From Pseudorasbora parva (taxonomy: Eukaryota; Chordata; Actinopteri; Cypriniformes; Gobionidae), in assembly GCF_024679245.1 (NCBI RefSeq), contig NC_090179.1, positions 4,262,820 through 4,326,819 of the forward strand: DNA of 64,000 nt. Direction: 5' to 3'. The position numbers and the translations under genes are program-made. The notes below the pieces were generated by a model. That model did not search any database, was not told the origin of the DNA, and worked only from the letters and a program-made list of their open reading frames with translations. Below are positions 11,277-24,381 of this stretch, piece after piece; the first letter of the stretch is position 1; every line of letters starts with the position of its first letter.

Positions 11277-13394
11277 CCGCCATAGGAGTCTCTGGCAGCC
11301 CATAGAACCGTATGGTAAAAAGTTGTGAAATTTGGCACACTCATAGAGGCCAGTCTGAGCTGTCACTATAGCAAATTTGGTGCCTCTAACTCAATCCCTC
11401 TAGCGCCACCACCTGTCCAAAGTTTCACTCATATTTATGCTTATAACTTTTGACCCCTAAGGGCTAGAAACAAAATTCTTTTTTCATCGGATTCCTTGGC
11501 TCAAGCCGATTCGATTTCACCCTATGATGTCATTTTCCGGTATGCAAATTTTCCCGCCATTTTGAATTTTCTGAAAAACCTACTTTTTCGAACTCCTCCT
11601 AGGCCGTTGCTCCGATTTTCACGAAAATTGAAACAGATCATCTTCAGAGCATGTTGACAAAAAGTTATGGAATTCAAGTTGATTCGTCCAATCGTTTTCA
11701 ATAAACGCACAAACAAATTTTACGTGGAGGTTGCAAAAACACACTAAAGGCTATAACTCCGCAACGCTTTATCGTATTCAAACCAACCTTGGTACATGTC
11801 ATCACAAGCATGACTTGAAGCAACATGCAGCGTTTCGGCGCAGCGCCACCTACCTGTCCGGAGATACGAAAAATGCCTATTTTGGCTTATAACTTCTGAA
11901 CCGTTTATCCAAAAATCATAAAATTGGTCTCATTAGATTCAGGGCGTCATGCCGAGTCGACTGATATCCAATTTTACCATGTCGGCCATTTTGGATGTCG
12001 GCCATTTTGAATTATGTGCAAAAATGCTGTATTTTATGAACGCATGAACAGATTGTTATGAAACTTGGTATGGGTCATCACCACGATGCCCTGAAGTAGC
12101 CTGAGAAGTTTCGAAACAGCGCCACCTAGTGGAGAATTTTTTTTTTCAAACGCTTATAACTTTGGGTGTGGTTGACATATTTTGATGGGAGTGTGTTTTT
12201 TGGTCTCCTGAATCCTTGCCGACTCCAACGATACCAGACTTGCCAGGTTTCGGCATATGGTTTGCGCAGAGTTGTAATTTAGTGCTTAAAAAACATTTGC
12301 TGATATCTTCGAAACCGCTAGTCCGATCGAGACGAAACCAGCCTCAGAAGTTCGGAAACATAGGTCGATAGCTATACGCTAATGCCCAAATCTCAAAATA
12401 TTGATAGTAAGGGGTAGTAAAATCCAATCAAAGTCAGGTGTCAGTCATTTTTTACGTGTTTTTTCATATAAATGTCTATAACTCCAAAACAAAATGAAAT
12501 ATTTTCACCAAACTTGACACACATATGTATGGGCTCACTACGAGGACACATAAAAAAATTGGTGGGATTGTGCCTCTTGGTGGCGCTATAATAAAACAAA
12601 ACATGAAATTCCCATTGACTTCAATGCAGTATTACGGTTTAAAATGCTAATGCTATAATTTAAGAATGCACTAGTGTATCATTACAAAACTCGGTATGTG
12701 TCTTCCGCTCTATGTCCCGAAGATATTCAAAAAGTTTCGGGGCAGCGCCACCTTGTGGTCAAAAGTTGTAATAAAATGTACAAAAATGCTAATAACTTTT
12801 TATTAAATTAGCCTATTGTAATGAGACTGGTCATAATACATTCATTGGCTCATGCCGAGAAGATAGATACCAATTTTGCCATATTTTGCAAACATATCTG
12901 TGCTCCATCTTGTTATTTGTTAAAAATCTACTTTTTCAAACTCATCCTAGACCGTTTGTCCGATTTTCACCAAAATTGATCCGTATCGTCTTCAGACCAT
13001 GCTGACAAATAGTTATGGATTTCGGATTGATAGACAAAACAGTTTTCATATACCACTGCAACAGAGTTGAGCCATGATGCAAAAATTACTCTTGAGGCTG
13101 TATCTCTGCAATGCTTTGACATATTGACACCAAACTTTGCATGTGTCATTGTCATCTCAATCTGACTAAACCACATCAGTTTCGTAACAGTGACACCTAT
13201 TGGTCGAAAGTGATAAACCATTAAACCATTATTATTGACTGTATTTAAAATTTGACTGCTATTTTGCCTAAAATCAACTTAATAGGTCCTTAATGGCTCA
13301 TTGTTGCAGTTGGCTTGAGACTTCCAGCCATGCTGGCATGTCTTGTCTTCTTCTTTGCGCTTGGCCCCGATAATGGCTGCTTGCAGCTATATTT

Positions 13395-13453
13395 AGGGGC
13401 CAAGCACCGAAGGTGCGGAGGCACCTATTGAAATCGTTAGTGTTCCTATTATT
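13395..13453 (+). repeat. One 59-bp head module
   Basis: A single copy directly follows the canonical TATATTT tail of unit 2. Confidence 0.96.
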
Positions 13454-15586
13454 ATTATTCTGCTTCTTCCGCCATAGGAGTCTCTGGCAGCCCATAGAAC
13501 CGTATGGTAAAAAGTTGTGAAATTTGGCACACTCATAGAGGCCAGTCTGAGCTGTCACTATAGCAAATTTGGTGCCTCTAACTCAATCCCTCTAGCGCCA
13601 CCACCTGTCCAAAGTTTCACTCATATTTATGCTTATAACTTTTGACCCCTAAGGGCTAGAAACAAAATTCTTTTTTCATCGGATTCCTTGGCTCAAGCCG
13701 ATTCGATTTCACCCTATGATGTCATTTTCCGGTATGCAAATTTTCCCGCCATTTTGAATTTTCTGAAAAACCTACTTTTTCGAACTCCTCCTAGGCCGTT
13801 GCTCCGATTTTCACGAAAATTGAAACAGATCATCTTCAGAGCATGTTGACAAAAAGTTATGGAATTCAAGTTGATTCGTCCAAACGTTTTCAATAAACGC
13901 ACAAACAAATTTTACGTGGAGGTTGCAAAAACACACTAAAGGCTATATCTCCGCAACGCTTTATCGTATTCAAACCAACCTTGGTACATGTCATCACAAG
14001 CATGACTTGAAGCAACATGCAGCGTTTCGGCGCAGCGCCACCTACCTGTCCGGAGATACGAAAAATGCCTATTTTGGCTTATAACTTCTGAACCGTTTAT
14101 CCAAAAATCATAAAATTGGTCTCATTAGATTCAGGGCGTCATGCCGAGTCGACTGATATCCAATTTTACCATGTCGGCCATTTTGGATGTCGGCCATTTT
14201 GAATTATGTGCAAAAATGCTGTATTTTATGAACGCATGAACAGATTGTTATGAAACTTGGTATGGGTCATCACCACGATGCCCTGAAGTAGCCTGAGAAG
14301 TTTCGAAACAGCGCCACCTAGTGGAGAATTTTTTTTTTCAAACGCTTATAACTTTGGGTGTGGTTGACATATTTTGATGGGAGTGTGTTTTTTGGTCTCC
14401 TGAATCCTTGCCGACTCCAACGATACCAGACTTGCCAGGTTTCGGCATATGGTTTGCGCAGAGTTGTAATTTAGTGCTTAAAAAACATTTGCTGATATCT
14501 TCGAAACCGCTAGTCCGATCGAGACGAAACCAGCCTCAGAAGTTCGGAAACATAGGTCGATAGCTATACGCTAATGCCCAAATCTCAAAATATTGATAGT
14601 AAGGGGTAGTAAAATCCAATCAAAGTCAGGTGTCAGTCATTTTTTACGTGTTTTTTCATATAAATGTCTATAACTCCAAAACAAAATGAAATATTTTCAC
14701 CAAACTTGACACACATATGTATGGGCTCACTACGAGGACACATAAAAAAATTGGTGGGATTGTGCCTCTTGGTGGCGCTATAATAAAACAAAACATGAAA
14801 TTCCCATTGACTTCAATGCAGTATTACGGTTTAAAATGCTAATGCTATAATTTAAGAATGCACTAGTGTATCATTACAAAACTCGGTATGTGTCTTCCGC
14901 TCTATGTCCCGAAGATATTCAAAAAGTTTCGGGGCAGCGCCACCTTGTGGTCAAAAGTTGTAATAAAATGTACAAAAATGCTAATAACTTTTGATTAAAT
15001 TAGCCTATTGTAATGAGACTGGTCATAATACATTCATTGGCTCATGCCGAGAAGATAGATACCAATTTTGCCATATTTTGCAAACATATCTGTGCTCCAT
15101 CTTGTTATTTGTTAAAAATCTACTTTTTCAAACTCATCCTAGACCGTTTGTCCGATTTTCACCAAAATTGATCCGTATCGTCTTCAGACCATGCTGACAA
15201 ATACTTATGGATTTCGGATTGATAGACAAAACAGTTTTCATATACCACTGCAACAGAGTTGAGCCATGATGCAAAAATTACTCTTGAGGCTGTATCTCTG
15301 CAATGCTTTGACATATTGACACCAAACTTTGCATGTGTCATTGTCATCTCAATCTGACTAAACCACATCAGTTTCGTAACAGTGACACCTATTGGTCGAA
15401 AGTGATAAACCATTAAACCATTATTATTGACTGTATTTAAAATTTGACTGCTATTTTGCCTAAAATCAACTTAATAGGTCCTTAATGGCTCATTGTTGCA
15501 GTTGGCTTGAGACTTCCAGCCATGCTGGCATGTCTTGTCTTCTTCTTTGCGCTTGGCCCCGATAATGGCTGCTTGCAGCTATATTT
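13395..15586 (+). repeat. Array-2 unit 3 (1 head module)
   Basis: One module, only two CTT repeats, type b 5' half and type B 3' half. A private change is 'tccaaacgtttt' instead of 'tccaatcgtttt'. Confidence 0.95.
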
Positions 15587-17731
15587 ATTATTCTGCTTCT
15601 TCTTCTTCTTCTTCTTTTTCTTCCGCCATAGGAGTCTCTGGCAGCCCATAGAACCGTATGGTAAAAAGTTGTGAAATTTGGCACACTCATAGAGGCCAGT
15701 CTGAGCTGTCACTATAGCAAATTTGGTGCCTCTAACTCAATCCCTCTAGCGCCACCACCTGTCCAAAGTTTCACTCATATTTATGCTTATAACTTTTGAC
15801 CCCTAAGGGCTAGAAACAAAATTCTTTTTTCATCGGATTCCTTGGCTCAAGCCGATTCGATTTCACCCTATGATGTCATTTTCCGGTATGCAAATTTTCC
15901 CGCCATTTTGAATTTTCTGAAAAACCTACTTTTTCGAACTCCTCCTAGGCCGTTGCTCCGATTTTCACGAAAATTGAAACAGATCATCTTCAGAGCATGT
16001 TGACAAAAAGTTATGGAATTCAAGTTGATTCGTCCAATCGTTTTCAATAAACGCACAAACAAATTTTACGTGGAGGTTGCAAAAACACACTAAAGGCTAT
16101 ATCTCCACAACGCTTTATCGTATTCAAACCAAACTTGGTACATGTCATCACAAGCATGACCTGAAGCAACATGCAGCGTTTCGGCGCAGCGCCACCTACT
16201 GGTCCGGAGATACGAAAAATGCATATTTTGGCTTATAACTTCTGAACCATTTATCCAAAAATCATAAAATTGGTCTCATTAGATTCAGGGCGTCATGCTG
16301 AGTCGACTGATATCCAATTTTACCATGTCGGCCATTTTGGATGTCGGCCATTTTGAATTATGTGCAAAAATGCTGTATTTTATGAACGCATGAACGGATT
16401 GTTACGAAACTTGGTATGGGTCATCACCACGATGCCCTGAAGTAGCCTGAGAAGTTTCGAAACAGCGCCACCTAGTGGAGAATTTTTTTTTTCAAACGCT
16501 TATAACTTTGGGTGTGGTTGACATATTTTGATGGGAGTGTGTTTTTTGGTCTCCTGAATCCTTGCCGACTCCAACGATACCAGACTTGCCAGGTTTCGGC
16601 ATATGGTTTGCGCAGAGTTGTAATTTAGTGCTTAAAAAACATTTGCTGATATCTTCGAAACCGCTAGTCCGATCGAGACGAAACCAGCCTCAGAAGTTCG
16701 GAAACATAGGTCGATAGCTATACGCTAATGCCCAAATCTCAAAATATTGATAGTAAGGGGTAGTAAAATCCAATCAAAGTCAGGTGTCAGTCCTTTTTTA
16801 CGTGTTTTTTCATATAAATGTCTATAACTCCAAAACAAAATGAGATATTTTCACCAAACTTGACACACATATGTATGGGCTCACTATGAGGACACATAAA
16901 AAAATTGGTGGGATTGTGCCTCTTGGTGGCGCTATAATAAAACAAAACATGAAATTCCCATTGACTTCAATGCAGTATTATGGTTTAAAATGCTAATGCT
17001 ATAATTTAAGAATGCATTAGCGTATCGTTACAAAACTCGGTATGTGTCTTCCGCTCCATGTCCCGAAGATACTCAAAAAGTTTCGGGGTAGCGCCACCTT
17101 GTGGTCAAAAGTTGTAATAAAATGTACAGAAATGCGAATAACTTTTGATTAAATTAACCCATTGTAATGAAACTGGTCATAATACAGTCAATGGCTCATG
17201 CCGAGAACATGGATACCAATTGTGCCATATTTTGCAAACCTATCTGTCCTCCGTCTTGTTATTTGTTAAAAACCTACTTTTTCAAACTCATCCTAGACCG
17301 TTTGTCCGATTTTCACCAAAATTGATCCGTATCGTCTTCAGACCATGCTGACAAATAGTTATGGATTTCGGATTGATAGACAAAACAGTTTTCATATACC
17401 ACTGCAACAGAGTTGAGCCATGATGCAAAAATTACTCTTGAGGCTGTATCTCTGCAATGCTTTGACATATTGACACCAAACTTTGCATGTGTCATTGTCA
17501 TCTCAATCTGACTAAACCACATCAGTTTCGTAACAGTGACACCTATTGGTCGAAAGTGATAAACCATTAAACCATTATTATTGACTGTATTTAAAATTTG
17601 ACTGCTATTTTGCCTAAAATCAACTTAATAGGTCCTTAATGGCTCATTGTTGCAGTTGGCTTGAGACTTCCAGCCATGCTGGCATGTCTTGTCTTCTTCT
17701 TTGCGCTTGGCCCCGATAATGGCTGCTTGTT
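15587..17731 (+). repeat. Array-2 unit 4 (no module; truncated 3' end)
   Basis: Type a 5' half and type A 3' half, with 'tgtcccgaagat' in the B state. It ends at GGCTGCTTG, inside the loop of the terminal hairpin, and runs straight into TTAGGGGCC of unit 5. Confidence 0.94.
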
Positions 17732-17790
17732 AGGGGCCAAGCACCGAAGGTGCGGAGGCACCTATTGAAATCGTTAGTGTTCCTATTATT
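17732..17790 (+). repeat. One 59-bp head module at a truncated junction
   Basis: A single copy follows a unit tail cut at GGCTGCTTG, within the terminal hairpin loop. Confidence 0.96.
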
Positions 17791-19929
17791 ATTATTCTGC
17801 TTCTTCTTCTTCCGCCATAGGAGTCTCTGGCAGCCCATAGAACCGTATGGTAAAAAGTTGTGAAATTTGGCACACTCATAGAGGCCAGTCTGAGCTGTCA
17901 CTATAGCAAATTTGGTGCCTCTAACTCAATCCCTCTAGCGCCACCACCTGTCCAAAGTTTCACTCATATTTATGCTTATAACTTTTGACCCCTAAGGGCT
18001 AGAAACAAAATTCTTTTTTCATCGGATTCCTTGGCTCAAGCCGATTCGATTTCACCCTATGATGTCATTTTCCGGTATGCAAATTTTCCCGCCATTTTGA
18101 ATTTTCTGAAAAACCTACTTTTTCGAACTCCTCCTAGGCCGTTGCTCCGATTTTCACGAAAATTGAAACAGATCATCTTCAGAGCATGTTGACAAAAAGT
18201 TATGGAATTCAAGTTGATTCGTCCAATCGTTTTCAATAAACGCACAAACAAATTTTACGTGGAGGTTGCAAAAACACACTAAAGGCTATATCTCCGCAAC
18301 GCTTTATCGTATTCAAACCAACCTTGGTACATGTCATCACAAGCATGACTTGAAGCAACATGCAGCGTTTCGGCGCAGCGCCACCTACCTGTCCGGAGAT
18401 ACGAAAAATGCCTATTTTGGCTTATAACTTCTGAACCGTTTATCCAAAAATCATAAAATTGGTCTCATTAGATTCAGGGCGTCATGCCGAGTCGACTGAT
18501 ATCCAATTTTACCATGTCGGCCATTTTGGATGTCGGCCATTTTGAATTATGTGCAAAAATGCTGTATTTTATGAACGCATGAACAGATTGTTATGAAACT
18601 TGGTATGGGTCATCACCACGATGCCCTGAAGTAGCCTGAGAAGTTTCGAAACAGCGCCACCTAGTGGAGAATTTTTTTTTTCAAACGCTTATAACTTTGG
18701 GTGTGGTTGACATATTTTGATGGGAGTGTGTTTTTTGGTCTCCTGAATCCTTGCCGACTCCAACGATACCAGACTTGCCAGGTTTCGGCATATGGTTTGC
18801 GCAGAGTTGTAATTTAGTGCTTAAAAAACATTTGCTGATATCTTCGAAACCGCTAGTCCGATCGAGACGAAACCAGCCTCAGAAGTTCGGAAACATAGGT
18901 CGATAGCTATACGCTAATGCCCAAATCTCAAAATATTGATAGTAAGGGGTAGTAAAATCCAATCAAAGTCAGGTGTCAGTCCTTTTTTACGTGTTTTTTC
19001 ATATAAATGTCTATAACTCCAAAACAAAATGAGATATTTTCACCAAACTTGACACACATATGTATGGGCTCACTATGAGGACACATAAAAAAATTGGTGG
19101 GATTGTGCCTCTTGGTGGCGCTATAATAAAACAAAACATGAAATTCCCATTGACTTCAATGCAGTATTACGGTTTAAAATGCTAATGCTATAATTTAAGA
19201 ATGCACTAGTGTATCATTACAAAACTCGGTATGTGTCTTCCGCTCTATGTCCCGAAGATATTCAAAAAGTTTCGGGGCAGCGCCACCTTGTGGTCAAAAG
19301 TTGTAATAAAATGTACAAAAATGCTAATAACTTTTGATTAAATTAGCCTATTGTAATGAGACTGGTCATAATACATTCATTGGCTCATGCCGAGAAGATA
19401 GATACCAATTTTGCCATATTTTGCAAACATATCTGTGCTCCGTCTTGTTATTTGTTAAAAATCTACTTTTTCAAACTCATCCTAGACCGTTTGTCCGATT
19501 TTCACCAAAATTGATCCGTATCGTCTTCAGACCATGCTGACAAATACTTATGGATTTCGGATTGATAGACAAAACAGTTTTCATATACCACTGCAACAGA
19601 GTTGAGCCATGATGCAAAAATTACTCTTGAGGCTGTATCTCTGCAATGCTTTGACATATTGACACCAAACTTTGCATGTGTCATTGTCATCTCAATCTGA
19701 CTAAACCACATCAGTTTCGTAACAGTGACACCTATTGGTCGAAAGTGATAAACCATTAAACCATTATTATTGACTGTATTTAAAATTTGACTGCTATTTT
19801 GCCTAAAATCAACTTAATAGGTCCTTAATGGCTCATTGTTGCAGTTGGCTTGAGACTTCCAGCCATGCTGGCATGTCTTGTCTTCTTCTTTGCGCTTGGC
19901 CCCGATAATGGCTGCTTGCAGCTATATTT
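17732..19929 (+). repeat. Array-2 unit 5 (1 head module)
   Basis: Type b 5' half. The middle is A-like ('cagtccttttttacg', 'gagatatt', 'cactatgagg') and it switches to type B from 'gtattacgg' at about 19160. A clear mosaic. Confidence 0.94.
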
Positions 19930-22068
19930 ATTATTCTGCTTCTTCTTCTTCCGCCATAGGAGTCTCTGGCAGCCCATAGAACCGTATGGTAAAAAGTTGT
20001 GAAATTTGGCACACTCATAGAGGCCAGTCTGAGCTGTCACTATAGCAAATTTGGTGCCTCTAACTCAATCCCTCTAGCGCCACCACCTGTCCAAAGTTTC
20101 ACTCATATTTATGCTTATAACTTTTGACCCCTAAGGGCTAGAAACAAAATTCTTTTTTCATCGGATTCCTTGGCTCAAGCCGATTCGATTTCACCCTATG
20201 ATGTCATTTTCCGGTATGCAAATTTTCCCGCCATTTTGAATTTTCTGAAAAACCTACTTTTTCGAACTCCTCCTAGGCCGTTGCTCCGATTTTCACGAAA
20301 ATTGAAACAGATCATCTTCAGAGCATGTTGACAAAAAGTTATGGAATTCAAGTTGATTCGTCCAATCGTTTTCAATAAACGCACAAACAAATTTTACGTG
20401 GAGGTTGCAAAAACACACTAAAGGCTATATCTCCGCAACGCTTTATCGTATTCAAACCAACCTTGGTACATGTCATCACAAGCATGACTTGAAGCAACAT
20501 GCAGCGTTTCGGCGCAGCGCCACCTACCTGTCCGGAGATACGAAAAATGCCTATTTTGGCTTATAACTTCTGAACCGTTTATCCAAAAATCATAAAATTG
20601 GTCTCATTAGATTCAGGGCGTCATGCCGAGTCGACTGATATCCAATTTTACCATGTCGGCCATTTTGGATGTCGGCCATTTTGAATTATGTGCAAAAATG
20701 CTGTATTTTATGAACGCATGAACAGATTGTTATGAAACTTGGTATGGGTCATCACCACGATGCCCTGAAGTAGCCTGAGAAGTTTCGAAACAGCGCCACC
20801 TAGTGGAGAATTTTTTTTTTCAAACGCTTATAACTTTGGGTGTGGTTGACATATTTTGATGGGAGTGTGTTTTTTGGTCTCCTGAATCCTTGCCGACTCC
20901 AACGATACCAGACTTGCCAGGTTTCGGCATATGGTTTGCGCAGAGTTGTAATTTAGTGCTTAAAAAACATTTGCTGATATCTTCGAAACCGCTAGTCCGA
21001 TCGAGACGAAACCAGCCTCAGAAGTTCGGAAACATAGGTCGATAGCTATACGCTAATGCCCAAATCTCAAAATATTGATAGTAAGGGGTAGTAAAATCCA
21101 ATCAAAGTCAGGTGTCAGTCATTTTTTACGTGTTTTTTCATATAAATGTCTATAACTCCAAAACAAAATGAAATATTTTCACCAAACTTGACACACATAT
21201 GTATGGGCTCACTACGAGGACACATAAAAAAATTGGTGGGATTGTGCCTTTTGGTGGCGCTATAATAAAACAAAACATGAAATTCCCATTGACTTCAATG
21301 CAGTATTACGGTTTAAAATGCTAATGCTATAATTTAAGAATGCACTAGTGTATCGTTACAAAACTCGGTATGTGTCTTCCGCTCTATGTCCCGAAGATAT
21401 TCAAAAAGTTTCGGGGCAGCGCCACCTTGTGGTCAAAAGTTGTAATAAAATGTACAAAAATGCTAATAACTTTTGATTAAATTAGCCTATTGTAATGAGA
21501 CTGGTCATAATACATTCATTGGCTCATGCCGAGAAGATAGATACCAATTTTGCCATATTTTGCAAACATATCTGTGCTCCATCTTGTTATTTGTTAAAAA
21601 TCTACTTTTTCAAACTCATCCTAGACCGTTTGTCCGATTTTCACCAAAATTGATCCGTATCGTCTTCAGACCATGCTGACAAATACTTATGGATTTCGGA
21701 TTGATAGACAAAACAGTTTTCATATACCACTGCAACAGAGTTGAGCCATGATGCAAAAATTACTCTTGAGGCTGTATCTCTGCAATGCTTTGACATATTG
21801 ACACCAAACTTTGCATGTGTCATTGTCATCTCAATCTGACTAAACCACATCAGTTTCGTAACAGTGACACCTATTGGTCGAAAGTGATAAACCATTAAAC
21901 CATTATTATTGACTGTATTTAAAATTTGACTGCTATTTTGCCTATAATCAACTTAATAGGTCCTTAATGGCTCATTGTTGCAGTTGGCTTGAGACTTCCA
22001 GCCATGCTGGCATGTCTTGTCTTCTTCTTTGCGCTTGGCCCCGATAATGGCTGCTTGCAGCTATATTT
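19930..22068 (+). repeat. Array-2 unit 6 (no module)
   Basis: Types b and B throughout. The head begins directly with ATTATTCTG(CTT)n. Confidence 0.94.
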
Positions 22069-22245
22069 AGGGGCCAAGCACCGAAGGTGCGGAGGCACCT
22101 ATTGAAATTGTTAGTGTTCCTATTATTAGGGGCCAAGCACCGAAGGTGCGGAGGCACCTATTGAAATCGTTAGTGTTCCTATTATTAGGGGCCAAGCACC
22201 GAAGGTGCGGAGGCACCTATTGAAATCGTTAGTGTTCCTATTATT
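22069..22245 (+). repeat. Three 59-bp head modules
   Basis: Copies start at 22069, 22128 and 22187. The first carries the C to T variant 'gaaattgttag' that is found in the last module of unit 1. Confidence 0.97.
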
Positions 22246-24381
22246 ATTATTCTTCTTCTTTTTCCGCCATAGGAGTCTCTGGCAGCCCATAGAACCGTAT
22301 GGTAAAAAGTTGTGAAATTTGGCACACTCATAGAGGCCAGTCTGAGCTGTCACTATAGCAAATTTGGTGCCTCTAACTCAATCCCTCTAGCGCCACCACC
22401 TGTCCAAAGTTTCACTCATATTTACGCTTATAACTTTTGACCCCTAAGGGCTAGAAACAAAATTCTTTTTTCATCGGATTCCTTGGCTCAAGCCGATTCG
22501 ATTTCACCCTATGATGTCATTTTCCGGTATGCAAATTTTCCCGCCATTTTGAATTTTCTGAAAAACCTACTTTTTCGAACTCCTCCTAGGCCGTTGCTCC
22601 GATTTTCACGAAAATTGAAACAGATCATCTTCAGAGCATGTTGACAAAAAGTTATGGAATTCAAGTTGATTCGTCCAATCGTTTTCAATAAACGCACAAA
22701 CAAATTTTACGTGGAGGTTGCAAAAACACACTAAAGGCTATATCTCCGCAACGCTTTATCGTATTCAAACCAACCTTGGTACATGTCATCACAAGCATGA
22801 CTTGAAGCAACATGCAGCGTTTCGGCGCAGCGCCACCTACCTGTCCGGAGATACGAAAAATGCCTATTTTGGCTTATAACTTCTGAACCGTTTATCCAAA
22901 AATCATAAAATTGGTCTCATTAGATTCAGGGCGTCATGCCGAGTCGACTGATATCCAATTTTACCATGTCGGCCATTTTGGATGTCGGCCATTTTGAATT
23001 ATGTGCAAAAATGCTGTATTTTATGAACGCATGAACAGATTGTTATGAAACTTGGTATGGGTCATCACCACGATGCCCTGAAGTAGCCTGAGAAGTTTCG
23101 AAACAGCGCCACCTAGTGGAGAATTTTTTTTTTCAAACGCTTATAACTTTGGGTGTGGTTGACATATTTTGATGGGAGTGTGTTTTTTGGTCTCCTGAAT
23201 CCTTGCCGACTCCAACGATACCAGACTTGCCAGGTTTCGGCATATGGTTTGCGCAGAGTTGTAATTTAGTGCTTAAAAAACATTTGCTGATATCTTCGAA
23301 ACCGCTAGTCCGATCGAGACGAAACCAGCCTCAGAAGTTCGGAAACATAGGTCGATAGCTATACGCTAATGCCCAAATCTCAAAATATTGATAGTAAGGG
23401 GTAGTAAAATCCAATCAAAGTCAGGTGTCAGTCCTTTTTTACGTGTTTTTTCATATAAATGTCTATAACTCCAAAACAAAATGAGATATTTTCACCAAAC
23501 TTGACACACATATGTATGGGCTCACTACGAGGACACATAAAAAAATTGGTGGGATTGTGCCTCTTGGTGGCGCTATAATAAAACAAAACATGAAATTCCC
23601 ATTGACTTCAATGCAGTATTACGGTTTAAAATGCTAATGCTATAATTTAAGAATGCACTAGTTTATCATTACAAAACTCGGTATGTGTCTTCCGCTCTAT
23701 GTCCCGAAGATATTCAAAAAGTTTCGGGGCAGCGCCACCTTGTGGTCAAAAGTTGTAATAAAATGTACAAAAATGCTAATAACTTTTGATTAAATTAGCC
23801 TATTGTAATGAGACTGGTCATAATACATTCATTGGCTCATGCCGAGAAGATAGATACCAATTTTGCCATATTTTGCAAACATATCTGTGCTCCATCTTGT
23901 TATTTGTTAAAAATCTACTTTTTCAAACTCATCCTAGACCGTTTGTCCGATTTTCACCAAAATTGATCCGTATCGTCTTCAGACCATGCTGACAAATACT
24001 TATGGATTTCGGATTGATAGACAAAACAGTTTTCATATACCACTGCAACAGAGTTGAGCCATGATGCAAAAATTACTCTTGAGGCTGTATCTCTGCAATG
24101 CTTTGACATATTGACACCAAACTTTGCATGTGTCATTGTCATCTCAATCTGACTAAACCACATCAGTTTCGTAACAGTGACACCTATTGGTCGAAAGTGA
24201 TAAACCATTAAACCATTATTATTGACTGTATTTAAAATTTGACTGCTATTTTGCCTAAAATCAACTTAATAGGTCCTTAATGGCTCATTGTTGCAGTTGG
24301 CTTGAGACTTCCAGCCATGCTGGCATGTCTTGTCTTCTTCTTTGCGCTTGGCCCCGATAATGGCTGCTTGCAGCTATATTT
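22069..24381 (+). repeat. Array-2 unit 7 (3 head modules)
   Basis: Three modules, type b 5' half and type B 3' half. The middle carries the A-like 'cagtccttttttacg' and 'gagatatt'. Confidence 0.94.

Larger units (their letters stand above)
11117..13394 (+). repeat. Array-2 unit 2 (2 head modules)
   Basis: It has two modules and 11 CTT repeats. The 5' half is type b ('caaccttggtac', 'ctacctgtccgg', 'cagattgttatg') and the 3' half type B ('gtattacgg', 'cactagtg'). Near its end it carries the type-A base in 'aaatagttatgg', so it is mosaic. Confidence 0.95.
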
